Assembly: GCF_000747665.1 (NCBI RefSeq)
Contig: NZ_BBKT01000051.1
Coordinates: 24,417-88,416, forward strand
Reading direction: 5' to 3'
DNA length: 64,000 nucleotides
DNA from: Thermoanaerobacterium saccharolyticum
GTDB lineage: Bacteria; Bacillota; Thermoanaerobacteria; Thermoanaerobacterales; Thermoanaerobacteraceae
A program made the position numbers and the translations under genes. A model generated the notes under the pieces. The model saw nothing but the letters and a program-made list of their open reading frames with translations, ran no database searches and had not been told where the DNA came from. This document shows positions 17,387 through 27,054 of this stretch, piece after piece. The stretch's first letter is position 1, and each line of letters opens with the position of its first letter.

Positions 17387-18419
17387 ATGAGAATATGCAA
17401 AGGATATATTAAATACATTATATGGATAATTATATCGATCATTGCTTTGTATTTTTTTTATAGAAATGCTAATAAAATAAAAGAAATTTTGCTACCTTTA
17501 TTGGTTTCTGTTATACTTGCATATCTCATAAATCCGATTGTGACATACCTTGAAAGGAAAGGTATAAAAAGAGTACAATCTATAATAATTGTTTATTTTT
17601 TGCTGATGATTGTATTATCACTTTTTGCCATTTTTATATTTCCGGTAATTGTAAATGAAATATCGAATCTTTTTAAAATGATACCAGATTATGTTAGTTT
17701 GCTGACTTACAAAATCAATAATATAAAAAAATGATTATTTATCATATTTGCCAAGAGAATTCAACAATATATTTGCAAAACGAGCGAATATGTTTAATAG
17801 ACAAATGGAATTAATAATCGACAGAGCAATGCAAGGCATTATCTCGATGACAAGTCATCTTGTAAATTTGATATTGTCACCTATTATTACTTTTTACTTA
17901 CTAAAAGACAAAGAAGCTTTAAAGAATGGCATCAACCAATTTATACCGCAAAAAATGAGAGGAAGTTTTTTGAAAATCTTAAAAGACATTGACTATGTCT
18001 TAAGTAATTACATTAGAAGTCAAATATATATTTCGTTAATAGTGACAATTTTGACGTCAATAGGACTGATGATATTAAGAGTAAAATATTCATTGCTGAT
18101 AGGAATATTAGCCGGTATATTAAATATAATACCATATTTTGGGCCTATACTGGGTTCGATTCCAGCAGTTGTTATGGGACTTATGGATTCTTTTTATAAA
18201 GGCATATGGTCATTTGCCATATTTTTTTTAGTACAACAAATCGAAAGTGCCATAATAGCCCCCAAAATAATGAGCGACAATGTAGATTTGCACCCTATAA
18301 CAGTCATAATTGCTCTTTTGGTGGGAGAGCAGTTTTTCGGAGTATTAGGTATGCTTTTGTCAGTTCCTGTCGTAGCGGTAGCAAAAGTGATATTTAAGGA
18401 TATTTTTATGGAGGTATAA
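17387..18419 (+). pseudogene. AI-2E-family (YdiK/YtvI-type) membrane permease, frameshifted
   Basis: Polytopic protein of about 343 aa. The N-terminal half carries LLVSVILAYLINPIVTYLERKGIKR, a hallmark of the family; the C-terminal half carries GILAGILNIIPYFGPILG and LHPITVIIALLVG. The frame breaks at seven A's (17725-17731); with six, ..KINNIKNDYLSYLPREF.. reads through. ATG 17387 follows AAAGGTG. Family members export autoinducers or ions; substrate unknown here. It lies upstream of alaS, as in related genomes. Confidence 0.88.
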
Positions 18420-18428
18420 TTGCAATTG

Positions 18429-18457
18429 TTGACTTTAATTAGGCTTTCTTGTAAAAT
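18429..18457 (+). promoter_or_regulatory. SigA-type promoter of alaS
   Basis: TTGACT at 18429-18434 and TAAAAT at 18452-18457, 17-bp spacer; start expected near 18464. Confidence 0.75.
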
Positions 18458-18482
18458 ATACATAAAAAGAGAAGGTTTCTGC

Positions 18483-18506
18483 CGTCCCTTGTAGGGCGTT
18501 TTTTTT
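18483..18506 (+). terminator. Leader terminator upstream of alaS
   Basis: CG-t-CCCT/AGGG-CG hairpin with a TGT loop followed by eight T's, ending about 20 bp before the alaS start and downstream of its own promoter. It may attenuate alaS. It resembles the terminator half of T-box leaders, but the leader is too short (about 60 nt) to hold a T-box. Confidence 0.65.
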
Positions 18507-18527
18507 GTAAACATAAGGAGGATATTT

Positions 18528-21162
18528 ATGGAAAAACTCGGAATGAATGAGATAAGGGAGAAATATCTTAGTTTTTTTGAAAGCAAAGGACATTTAAGAT
18601 TGCCAAGTTTTTCGCTTGTGCCTAAAAACGATAAAAGTTTACTGCTTATCAATGCTGGAATGGCTCCTTTGAAACCGTATTTTACCGGTAAGGAAATTCC
18701 GCCAAGCAAAAGAGTTACTACATGCCAGAAATGCATTAGAACTCCTGATATAGATAGAGTCGGAAAGACAGCAAGGCATGGGACTTTCTTTGAAATGCTG
18801 GGCAATTTTTCTTTTGGCGATTATTTTAAGAAAGAAGCAATCCCATGGGCATGGGAGTTTGTGACAAAAGTTTTAGAGTTGCCTGAAGAGAGATTATGGG
18901 TGACTATTTATGAAAACGATGATGAGGCATATGAAATATGGAATAAAGTCGTTGGACTTCCACCAGAGAAGATTGTTAGAATGGGTAAGGAAGATAATTT
19001 TTGGGAGATTGGTACAGGACCATGTGGGCCATGCTCAGAAATATATTTTGACAGGGGAGAGGACAAAGGCTGTGGAAAGCCTACTTGCGGTGTTGGATGT
19101 GATTGCGACAGATTTATTGAGTTTTGGAATCTCGTATTTACGCAATTTGACAAAGATGCAGAAGGGAACTACAATCCACTGCCTAAGCCAAATATAGATA
19201 CAGGTATGGGTCTTGAAAGAATAGCGACCATAATGCAAGAGGTTGACAGCATATTTGACGTGGATGTAATTCGCGGCATTACTGATTATGTTGGTGAGAT
19301 GGCTGGTGTAAAATATGGCGATGATAAGAAAAATGATGTGTCATTAAGAGTTATAACAGACCATATAAGAGGAGTTACATTTATGATCTCTGATGGGATA
19401 TTGCCGTCAAATGAAGGCAGGGGTTATGTTCTAAGGAGGTTATTAAGGAGAGCAGCAAGATATGGCAAGTTATTGGGACTTGATAGGCCATTTCTATATA
19501 ATGTAGTGGATGTTGTTGTCGAACACTATAAAGGTGCGTACCCTGAAATACAAGAAAGAAAAGATTACATAAAAAATGTAATAAAAAAAAGAAGAGGAGC
19601 GGTTTAAAGAAACGATTGACCAAGGATTAGATATACTTGACGGATATATCAATGATTTGAAAGCTTCTGGAGGAAATGTACTGGATGGTATCAAAGCATT
19701 TAAATTATATGATACATACGGTTTTCCTATTGAGCTTACTAAAGAGATACTGAATGAATCTGGTATGTCAATAGACGAAAATGGATACCAACAAGAATTA
19801 GAAAAGCAAAGACTAAGGGCCAGAAACAGCAGGAAAGAGGACAATGCCCTTTGGGAAAAAGATATTTATTCAACTATGAAAGACATTGAAACAAAATTTA
19901 TAGGTTATGATGTATTTAAATCGGATGCAAAAGTTTTGGCTATTATAAAGGACAATGAGATAGTGGATTCTGCTGAAGCTGGAGAAGAAGTAAATATCAT
20001 TTTAGATACGACGCCGTTTTATGCAGAAAGCGGTGGTCAAGTTGGAGACAGCGGTGTAATAAAAAACGAAGATGTCTATATTAACATAAAAGATTGCAAA
20101 AAAGCTGGTGGAAATAAATTTATCCATATTGGTACTGTCGAAAGAGGCATTTTAAATGTAGGAGATACAGTAGAGGCTATCATAGATGAGAGAAGCAGAA
20201 TGAGCACAGCCAGAAATCACACTGCAACACACCTACTGCACAGTGCATTGAGAAAGTTTATAGGTGATCATGTACATCAGGCAGGATCTTTGGTTACTCC
20301 AGAGAGGCTTAGATTTGACTTTACCCATTATCAAGGTCTTGCCCCTGATGAAATAAAGACGATAGAAGATGAGGTAAATAAAAAGATTTACGAAAGCATT
20401 GATGTATCTGTAGACATTATGTCACAGGATGAAGCTATTAAGAAAGGTGCGATGGCACTCTTTCAAGAAAAGTACGGTGATATGGTAAGGGTCGTAAATA
20501 TTTCTGACTATAGTAAGGAGCTTTGTGGAGGAACCCATGTCACTAATACTATTCAAGTTGGAGCTTTTAAAATCATTGCAGAAAGTGGTGTTGCTGCAGG
20601 AGTCAGGAGAATTGAAGCTGTGACAGGATTAGGCGCTTTAGAGTTTTTGAATAAAAAAGGAGAATTAATTTCTAATATAGAACAGATACTAAAGGTCAAT
20701 GAAAAAGACATTGTGAATAGGATTGCTGATTTAAGTCAAACTATAAAGGATTTAGAAAGGCAATTAGAACAGCTAAAATCAAAAGTAGTGATATCAATGT
20801 CGGATAAGTTAATTAATTCTGCAGAGGATATAAGTGGAGTAAAGTTTGTCAGTGCTATATTAAATGATTTGGATGTAGATGAGCTTAAGATGATGGGAGA
20901 TATACTTAAGGACAAATTTAAAAGCGCTGTTATAATATTTGCTACAACAAAAGATCAAAAAATTAATTTTGTAGGAATGGCGACAAAAGATGCGGTTGAA
21001 CGTGGAATTAACGTTGGCAATATTATAAAGGAAATATGCCGAGTTGCAGATGGCAAAGGCGGTGGACGAGCTGATATGGCTCAAGGTGTTGGCAATAATT
21101 TAGAAAAGATAAATATAGCTATAGAAGCTTCAAGATCTTTGATAGTTGAAAAGCTTCAATAA
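18528..21162 (+). pseudogene. alaS: Alanyl-tRNA synthetase, single +1 frameshift
   Basis: Charges tRNA-Ala. The N-terminal class II catalytic core includes [18 protein letters not shown] and ..[14 protein letters not shown]. The editing domain carries the zinc motif HTATH (with ..CGGTH) and FHEKYGD-like FQEKYGD; the C-terminal C-Ala domain contains [10 protein letters not shown]. About 878 aa once the break is mended. The frame shifts at eight A's at 19583-19590; seven would give [16 protein letters not shown]. Because alaS is essential, this almost certainly is a sequence error. RBS AAGGAGG 7 bp upstream. Confidence 0.95.
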
Positions 21163-21171
21163 AAATTTAAC

Positions 21172-21199
21172 TTGACTACCATTCATAGTTTAATATATT
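21172..21199 (+). promoter_or_regulatory. SigA-type promoter of ireB
   Basis: TTGACT at 21172-21177, 16-bp spacer, TATATT at 21194-21199. Confidence 0.65.
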
Positions 21200-21245
21200 A
21201 TAGTCGTATAATATATTAAATGAAAATCCCATAGAGGTGATAAAG

Positions 21246-21497
21246 ATGACCGACCATAATGACGAAACCGTAAGATTTCATTTTGAAAATGAAGACAGTA
21301 AAGCGAAAGACATACTGAATTCTGTCTATGATGCTTTGTTGGAAAAAGGGTATAATCCTATAAATCAGATAGTCGGTTATATTCTGTCAGGTGATCCTAC
21401 ATATATTACAAGCCATAAAAATGCTCGAAATCTTATAAGAAAGATTGAGAGAGATGAATTAGTAGAAGAACTCGTTAAGAATTATCTTGAAAAATAG
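21246..21497 (+). CDS. IreB family regulatory phosphoprotein (UPF0297/YrzL)
   Basis: 83-aa protein with the family pattern: [10 protein letters not shown] at the start, [41 protein letters not shown] at the core. In Enterococcus IreB is a substrate of the Ser/Thr kinase IreK and modulates cephalosporin tolerance. ATG 21246 follows AGAGGTG. The order alaS, ireB, ruvX, DUF1292 is the classical Firmicutes cluster. Confidence 0.92.
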   Translation: MTDHNDETVRFHFENEDSKAKDILNSVYDALLEKGYNPINQIVGYILSGDPTYITSHKNARNLIRKIERDELVEELVKNYLEK

Positions 21498-21503
21498 AAT
21501 TTA

Positions 21504-21525
21504 GCCTCACACTTTTGTGTGGGGC
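21504..21525 (+). terminator. Hairpin between ireB and ruvX
   Basis: GCCTCACAC and GTGTGGGGC pair over nine base pairs (one G-T) with a TTTT loop. No T run follows, so partial termination or mRNA processing is more likely than a full stop. Confidence 0.5.
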
Positions 21526-21553
21526 ATATTGCATTTGATTGGGGAGAATAACA

Positions 21554-21976
21554 TTGCGTACTATAGGTTTAGATGTTGGCGATAAGACGATTGGAGTTGC
21601 TATAAGCGATCCATCAGGTTTAATAGCACAGGGAATAAAAACTATAAAAAGGTCAAATCTATATAATGATATACAAGAAATTAATAAAATTATAAACAGT
21701 TTCAAAGCTGAAGAAATTGTCGTTGGTTTTCCTAAAAATATGAATGGCACAATAGGAGCTCAAGGGCAGAAAGTTATTGATTTTGTGGAATATTTAAAAA
21801 AAGAAATTGATTTGCCCATTATGTTGTGGGATGAAAGATTGACGACAGTCGAGGTTAATAGGATGCTTGTGGAAAGTGCTGATATGAGAAGGGAAAAGAG
21901 AAAAAAAGTCATAGATAAATTAGCAGCGACGATAATTCTACAAGGATATCTTGATTATAAAAGAAAATCAATTTAA
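21554..21976 (+). CDS. ruvX: Holliday junction resolvase-like YqgF/RuvX
   Basis: 140-aa RNase H-fold nuclease implicated in pre-16S rRNA 5' end maturation and possibly recombination. [18 protein letters not shown] supplies the first catalytic Asp, [10 protein letters not shown] the family signature, and WDERLTT the later acidic residues. I choose TTG 21554: it gives the canonical MRTIGLD start, and GGGGAG lies 5' of it; TTG 21539 overlaps that RBS. Confidence 0.93.
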   Translation: MRTIGLDVGDKTIGVAISDPSGLIAQGIKTIKRSNLYNDIQEINKIINSFKAEEIVVGFPKNMNGTIGAQGQKVIDFVEYLKKEIDLPIMLWDERLTTVEVNRMLVESADMRREKRKKVIDKLAATIILQGYLDYKRKSI

Positions 21977-21977
21977 C

Positions 21978-22006
21978 TTGACAGGAAATTTTTTGTATAA
22001 TACAAT
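21978..22006 (+). promoter_or_regulatory. SigA-type promoter of the DUF1292 gene
   Basis: TTGACA at 21978-21983, 17-bp spacer, TACAAT at 22001-22006. Confidence 0.7.
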
Positions 22007-22039
22007 GAGATTATCGGTATTAGAAATGAGGTGATTTTG

Positions 22040-22345
22040 TTGGATAATGAATTTAATAATGACATTATTGAGCTTATCGACGAAGATGGCAATGAAGTAG
22101 ATTTTGAACTCATTTCATCTTTTGAACTTGATGACACAAGATATGCCGTTGTTGCACCGGTAGATAGTGACAGCGATGATGCGTATATTTTGAGAGTTGA
22201 GCAGGATGAAAATGGTGAAGACATATTTGTCGGAATAGATGACGAAGATGAGTTTAATGATGTAGTAGAAGCTTACAATGAATTATTGGAAGAATATGAA
22301 TGTGATGATGACTGCGATTGTCATCACCATCATGACGGCGAATAG
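22040..22345 (+). CDS. DUF1292 (UPF0473/YrzB) acidic protein
   Basis: About 101 aa, very acidic, with the DUF1292 pattern (IIELIDEDGNEVDFELI..YAVVAPVD..AYILRVEQDENGEDIFVGIDDEDEFNDV). Function unknown across the family. Unusual here is the C-terminal tail, two cysteine-containing turns and four consecutive histidines (DCDCHHHHDGE), which could bind metal. TTG 22040 is preferred because GAGGTGA lies 6-7 bp upstream. Confidence 0.85.
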   Translation: MDNEFNNDIIELIDEDGNEVDFELISSFELDDTRYAVVAPVDSDSDDAYILRVEQDENGEDIFVGIDDEDEFNDVVEAYNELLEEYECDDDCDCHHHHDGE

Positions 22346-22374
22346 ATATACCTGGAAGGTATATCTATTTTTTT
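22342..22374 (+). terminator. Intrinsic terminator after the DUF1292 gene
   Basis: AGATATACCT/AGGTATATCT stem with a GGA loop, then eight T's; it overlaps the stop codon. Confidence 0.9.
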
Positions 22375-22667
22375 AAGCTAAACCATATCATATAACAAAC
22401 ATTACCTGGGAAATAACACCATTCAGATCTTTCTTTTTTATTGTCGTTTTCAAAAAATACGTTATTTATCTTAAAAGATTGATGCTTTATGTGCAAATAA
22501 AGGATTTATAAAAATATTTTTAATTTCAATTGAAAATACATCTTTTTTTGTGTTAGTATAAGGTTATATTAATGATAAAGCTAATTTTATTTTTGCAAAA
22601 ATAGTTGACAATTGAGAATATAATGCATAAACTTTTATAAACAGGTAAAATGTAAGGTGGTGAAAAA
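22375..22667 (+). promoter_or_regulatory. Intergenic region upstream of fur-family gene
   Basis: AT-rich, no gene seen. TTGACA at 22605-22610 with TAAACT at 22628-22633 (17-bp spacer) is a possible promoter; the TATAAT at 22619 is too close to pair with that -35. The segment 22611-22640 is the natural place for a Fur-type box, but I see no clear palindrome. Confidence 0.45.
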
Positions 22668-23108
22668 GTGAACGAAATAGATGATATAAAGGAGAATTTG
22701 AAGCAAAAAGGATTAAAGTTGACCACACAGAGAAGGGCAATACTTGACGTTATAATAGAAAATCGCGAAAAGCATTTGTCTTCAGAGGAAATATACGATC
22801 TTGTAAAGGAAAAGTATCCAGAAATAGGTCTTGCTACTGTCTACAGAACATTACAGCTTTTTGATGAAATGGGCATAATATACAAATTAAACTTCGATGA
22901 TGGACGCAGCAGATATGAACTTTATCACAATGAAGATCATCAGCATCACCATTTAATTTGTTTAAAGTGCGGCAGTGTGATTGAAATGGAGGGAGATTTG
23001 CTAGAGAATTTAGAAGAAGCGATAGAAAATACAAAGAATTTTCAAATAATCGATCATAATGTAAAATTTTTTGGATATTGTAGCAAGTGCAAACAAAATA
23101 AAAATTAG
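22668..23108 (+). CDS. Fur-family metalloregulator
   Basis: 146 aa. N-terminal winged helix (KLTTQRRAILDVI..YPEIGLATVYRTLQLFDEMGII) and C-terminal dimer/metal domain with HQHHHLICLKCG and a second CSKC. The two CxxC pairs form the structural zinc site. Whether it is Fur, Zur or PerR cannot be told from motifs alone. GTG 22668 follows AAGGTGGTG. Confidence 0.92.
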   Translation: MNEIDDIKENLKQKGLKLTTQRRAILDVIIENREKHLSSEEIYDLVKEKYPEIGLATVYRTLQLFDEMGIIYKLNFDDGRSRYELYHNEDHQHHHLICLKCGSVIEMEGDLLENLEEAIENTKNFQIIDHNVKFFGYCSKCKQNKN

Positions 23109-23138
23109 GCCTGTCAGATTGACGGGCTTAATTTTTTA
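23109..23138 (+). terminator. Intrinsic terminator of the fur-family gene
   Basis: GCCTGTCA-gat-TGACGGGC stem (one G-T pair) then TTAATTTTTT, starting at the stop codon. Confidence 0.85.
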
Positions 23139-23145
23139 TATCTAC

Positions 23146-23174
23146 TTGAAGATGAGCATTAAATAAAGTATAAT
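23146..23174 (+). promoter_or_regulatory. SigA-type promoter of RNase J gene
   Basis: TTGAAG at 23146-23151 and TATAAT at 23169-23174, 17-bp spacer. Leaves a leader of about 85 nt before the RBS. Confidence 0.75.
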
Positions 23175-23263
23175 ACAATTAATTAGTGTGTTGTACGGGT
23201 AATGTTTTATTGTTGTTGGTTAAAATATTATTAGCGATATTAACGAAGAAGGGAGATATGTAT

Positions 23264-24928
23264 TTGACAAATAAGACAAAATTAAAAATCATACCTTTGG
23301 GCGGGTTAAATGAAATCGGGAAAAATATGACCGTAATTGAGTACGGAAATGACATTATTGTTATTGACTGCGGTCTTGCTTTTCCTGATGACGAGATGTT
23401 GGGTATAGATCTTGTCATCCCAGACATTTCGTATTTGTTGAAGAATAAAGAAAAAGTCAAGGCTATCGTTTTGACGCACGGGCATGAAGACCACATTGGA
23501 GCTTTGCCTTATGTTCTAAGGCAATTAAATGTGCCTGTGTATGGGACACGCTTGACGCTTGGCTTAGTCGAGTACAAATTAAAAGAAAATGGGCTTTTAA
23601 GAGATAGCAAATTGGTAACGGTGAAACCTCGAGAGATAGTGACGTTTGGACAACTTAGAGTAGAATTTATAAGAACATCTCACAGCATTGCTGATTCGGC
23701 GGCACTGGCTATCCATACACCTGTTGGAGTTGTATTTCACTCTGGCGATTTTAAGATAGACTTTACTCCAATTGGTGGAGAAGTGGCTGATTTTCATAGA
23801 TTTGCCGAATTAGGAGAACAAGGCGTTCTTGTCATGATGTGTGATAGTACAAATATCGAGAGACCAGGTTATACGATGTCTGAGAAAACTGTTGGAGAAA
23901 CATTTGACAATATATTCAGAAAAGCTGAACAGAGGATAATCGTAGCTACATTTGCATCAAACATTCATCGCGTTCAACAGATAATCGATTCTGCTTACAA
24001 GTATGGAAGAAAAGTTTCGATTTCAGGGCGAAGTATGATAAATGTCATAAATGTAGCCAATGAATTAGGGTATTTAAGCATACCAGAAGGTACACTTGTA
24101 GATATCGATGAAGCTAATAGACTTCCGTATAGTGAAGTAGTCATTATTACCACTGGCAGCCAAGGAGAGCCTATGTCAGCATTGACAAGAATGGCATCTT
24201 CAGAACACAAAAAAGTTGAGATAGTGCCGGGTGATACAGTTGTAATATCTGCTTCTGCTATACCTGGCAATGAAAAATTAATATCAAGAGTAATAAATCA
24301 ACTGTTCAAAAAAGGCGCTGAAGTAATATACGATGCATTGGCTGATGTACATGTATCCGGACATGCATGCCAAGAAGAAATCAAACTGCTCCACACACTA
24401 ATAAAACCGCAATTTTTTATTCCCGTACATGGAGAATACAGGCATTTGAAACAACATGCCAAACTGGCAGAAGATCTTGGTATGGATCCTAAAAATATAT
24501 TCATTGCTGATAATGGTACAGTGATTGAATTTACAAAAAATTCAGGTCGGATTACTGGTACAGTAACTGCAGGCAAAGTATTGGTTGACGGCTTAGGCGT
24601 TGGAGATGTAGGAAATATAGTCTTAAGGGATAGGAAACATCTTTCTCAGGATGGTTTACTGGTGGTTGTTGTTACCATATCTAAAGAAAAAGGTTCTGTA
24701 ATCGCTGGGCCTGATATAATATCAAGAGGCTTTGTATATGTGAGAGAGTCAGAAGATTTGATGGAGGAAGCCAAAAATCTCGTTAAAGAAACTCTTTCAC
24801 AATGCGAGAAGGATGATATAACAGAATGGTCGTCTATAAAGACTATGATTAAGGAATGCTTAAGCAGCTTTTTATATGAAAAAACAAAGAGAAATCCAAT
24901 GATATTACCTATAATAATGGAAATATAG
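23264..24928 (+). CDS. rnj: Ribonuclease J
   Basis: Metallo-beta-lactamase/beta-CASP RNase with 5'-3' exo- and endonuclease activity in mRNA decay and rRNA maturation. Seen: IPLGGLNEIGKNM, the zinc motif THGHEDHIGA near residue 75, HSGDFKID, CDSTN, and the beta-CASP HVSGHACQEE and PVHGEYRHL motifs. About 554 aa. GAAGGGAG at 23247-23254 supports TTG 23264 (spacing 9); ATG 23258 is only 3 bp away and the in-frame GTG 23186 has no RBS. Confidence 0.95.
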   Translation: MTNKTKLKIIPLGGLNEIGKNMTVIEYGNDIIVIDCGLAFPDDEMLGIDLVIPDISYLLKNKEKVKAIVLTHGHEDHIGALPYVLRQLNVPVYGTRLTLGLVEYKLKENGLLRDSKLVTVKPREIVTFGQLRVEFIRTSHSIADSAALAIHTPVGVVFHSGDFKIDFTPIGGEVADFHRFAELGEQGVLVMMCDSTNIERPGYTMSEKTVGETFDNIFRKAEQRIIVATFASNIHRVQQIIDSAYKYGRKVSISGRSMINVINVANELGYLSIPEGTLVDIDEANRLPYSEVVIITTGSQGEPMSALTRMASSEHKKVEIVPGDTVVISASAIPGNEKLISRVINQLFKKGAEVIYDALADVHVSGHACQEEIKLLHTLIKPQFFIPVHGEYRHLKQHAKLAEDLGMDPKNIFIADNGTVIEFTKNSGRITGTVTAGKVLVDGLGVGDVGNIVLRDRKHLSQDGLLVVVVTISKEKGSVIAGPDIISRGFVYVRESEDLMEEAKNLVKETLSQCEKDDITEWSSIKTMIKECLSSFLYEKTKRNPMILPIIMEI

Positions 24929-24940
24929 GAGGATTAATGT

Positions 24941-25271
24941 ATGAACGTATATGATAAAGCGTATGAATTAAAAAGAGCAATAGAGGAGCTGCCTGAATAT
25001 AAAGCATTTAAAGACGCATTCAAAAAAATTGAGTCTAACGAGCAAAATAAAAAAAATGTTAGAAGATTTTAGAAAAAAACAATTAGAAATTCAGACGAAA
25101 GAACTGACGGGCAAAGAAATAACAAAAGAAGATGAGGAAATGTTGAAAAAGCTTTATGATATACTAAGCTTAAATCCTGAATTAAGTGCTTATCTTTCTG
25201 CAGAATACAGCTTTTCTCGCATAATGGATGACATTACAAAGATTATAATGGATGTTGTTAATTTAAAATAA
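24941..25271 (+). pseudogene. YlbF/YmcA-family protein, frameshifted
   Basis: About 109 aa of helical, charged sequence starting MNVYDKAYELKRAIEELPEYKAFKDA, the Com_YlbF pattern (helix with ELxxxIxxSxEYKxYKxA). In Bacillus YlbF/YmcA/YaaT form a complex that directs RNase Y and affects competence and sporulation; here it lies next to RNase J. The frame shifts at eight A's (25049-25056); seven would give NEQNKKMLEDFRKKQ. RBS AGGAGG. Overlaps its terminator. Confidence 0.8.
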
Positions 25272-25317
25272 CAAATAAAAACAAGTAGGCTAAAAACCTT
25301 ACTTGTTTTTATTTGTA
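25271..25317 (+). terminator. Long-stem terminator after the ylbF-like gene
   Basis: ACAAATAAAAACAAGTA and its exact complement TACTTGTTTTTATTTGT form a 17-bp stem with a small loop. The A-rich left arm makes it potentially bidirectional. Confidence 0.85.
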
Positions 25318-25370
25318 TATAATTATATAATCTTTGTATAAAGTGTCGATTTTTGATTTGAGGAGAGCTC

Positions 25371-26403
25371 ATGATGATAAATGTAAAGGGGAAGAAAGTA
25401 AAGAAAAGATCGCTTGTTACGATTGTCGTTGTAGTCTTTTTTATCATATCAGCGGCTATATATTATGAGAGTTTGTTTAAGCCTGTTGATAATAACCCGA
25501 CTGAAAAAGAAGTTGTCATACCGAAAGGTGCGTCTACTTTAGAAATAGCTAAGATATTGCGAAATAAAGACTTAATAAAAAGCGAGTGGTTTTTTATTTT
25601 TCGTTCAAAATTTTACGATGATGGCGACCAAATGAAAGCCGGAAAGTATCTTTTAAGTTCAAATATGACTACGGATGAGATAATTGAGAAATTGAAAGAA
25701 GGAAAGGTTGTATTAGATACTGTTAAATTTACTATACCTGAAGGATTTACTGTAAGTGAGATTGCAGACCGTTTGCAACAGATGGGTATAGTCAATAAAA
25801 GCGATTTTATGAATGAAGCTCAAAATGGTGTGTTTAATTATGAATTTTTAAAAGACATTCCTAAAGACAGGCCAGATCGCTTAGAGGGATATCTTTTTCC
25901 TGACACATATATTATAAAAAAAAGGGGCAAGTGCTCATGATATTATAAATCTTATGCTGGCAAGGTTTGACGAAATATATAAATCTTATATAAAAGGGAA
26001 AGAAACCAATATTGGCATGACTACCGACAAAATTGTGATAGTAGCCTCAATGATTGAAAAAGAAGCTAAAATAGACAAAGACAGACCACTTATTGCTGGT
26101 GTAATATACAACAGATTAAATAAAAACATGAAATTGCAGATTGACGCTACCGTTGAATATGCCATAGGAGAGCACAAAGATAAATTGTCTCTTGATGATT
26201 TGAAAGTTAATTCACCGTATAATACCTATTTGCATTACGGATTGCCGATAGGACCGATTAGCAATCCAGGTTTAAAATCCATAGAAGCAGCTATAAACCC
26301 TGCAAAACATGATTATTACTACTATGTGGCTCAAAATGATGGCTCTCATATTTTTAGCAAGACGTATTTAGATCAGTTAAATGCAGAAAAAAAGGTCAAT
26401 TGA
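25371..26403 (+). pseudogene. mltG: Endolytic transglycosylase MltG, frameshifted
   Basis: Membrane-anchored lytic transglycosylase that cuts nascent peptidoglycan strands and sets their length. One N-terminal TM helix (near residues 14-30), a LysM-like region (EVVIPKGASTLEIAKIL), then the YceG domain with the catalytic Glu in ASMIEKEAK and LQIDATVEYAI..NSPYNTY. About 344 aa after mending. The break is eight A's at 25918-25923 region, seven expected, restoring YIIKKGASAHDIINLML. First gene of the mltG-trmR-trhP order known from Bacillus (yrrL-M-N-O). Confidence 0.93.
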
Positions 26404-26420
26404 AATAAGAGGTGCCGTTT

Positions 26421-27050
26421 ATGATAGATAGCGACATAAAATTTATAAGGCAATTGTTTGATGTAAGGCAAGGGCTGCTTAAAGAAATTGAGAGTTATGC
26501 AAGTGATAATTTTATTCCAATTGTAAAACCTGAAGTTGCAAAATTTTTGGAGACAATTATAAAAGTCAAGCAGCCAGAAAATATTTTAGAAATAGGTACA
26601 GCCATTGGCTATTCTTCTATCGTAATGCTATTAGCTTATGAAAATTGCAAAATCCTTACTATTGAAAAAGACATGGATATGGCTGAGATGGCAAAAAATA
26701 ATTTTATTAAAGCTTCTCTGTTAGATAGGGTTGAACTTATAAAAGGTGATGCTTTGGATGTTTTGCCTTGCCTTAATAAAAAGTACGACTTAATATTTAT
26801 TGATGCAGCGAAAGGCCATTATAAAGAATTTTTTGACGAATCTTTAAGACTATTAAATGATAGAGGTATTTTGATTTGTGATAATATTTTGTATAAAGGT
26901 TATGTTGCTGCTGAAAAGCATGTAAAACATAAGCGAAGAACAATAGTTTACAGGATGAGAGATTTTATTTTGTATGTTTTAAACAAGACAGGAATATCTA
27001 CGACAATTATACCCATAGGTGATGGATTGTCTATAAGCGTAAAGGAGTGA
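26421..27050 (+). CDS. trmR: tRNA 5-hydroxyuridine methyltransferase (TrmR/YrrM-like)
   Basis: Class I SAM-dependent O-methyltransferase of about 209 aa. SAM motif ILEIGTAIGYSSIVM near residue 55, acidic loop LTIEKD, and the metal/catalytic segment FIDAAKGHY..FF with DNILYKG. By synteny with B. subtilis YrrM it converts ho5U34 to mo5U34 in tRNA. ATG 26421 follows AGAGGTG. It is 4 bp upstream of trhP, which makes the substrate modification. Confidence 0.88.
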   Translation: MIDSDIKFIRQLFDVRQGLLKEIESYASDNFIPIVKPEVAKFLETIIKVKQPENILEIGTAIGYSSIVMLLAYENCKILTIEKDMDMAEMAKNNFIKASLLDRVELIKGDALDVLPCLNKKYDLIFIDAAKGHYKEFFDESLRLLNDRGILICDNILYKGYVAAEKHVKHKRRTIVYRMRDFILYVLNKTGISTTIIPIGDGLSISVKE

Positions 27051-27054
27051 AAAG

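Noticed and set aside
18460..18528. T-box riboswitch upstream of alaS
   Set aside because: The leader from the promoter is only about 60 nt and the conserved T-box sequence is absent.
19580..19660. Programmed frameshifting in alaS
   Set aside because: No stimulatory structure seen, alaS is not known to use it, and the same lesion recurs in unrelated genes, pointing to run-length error.
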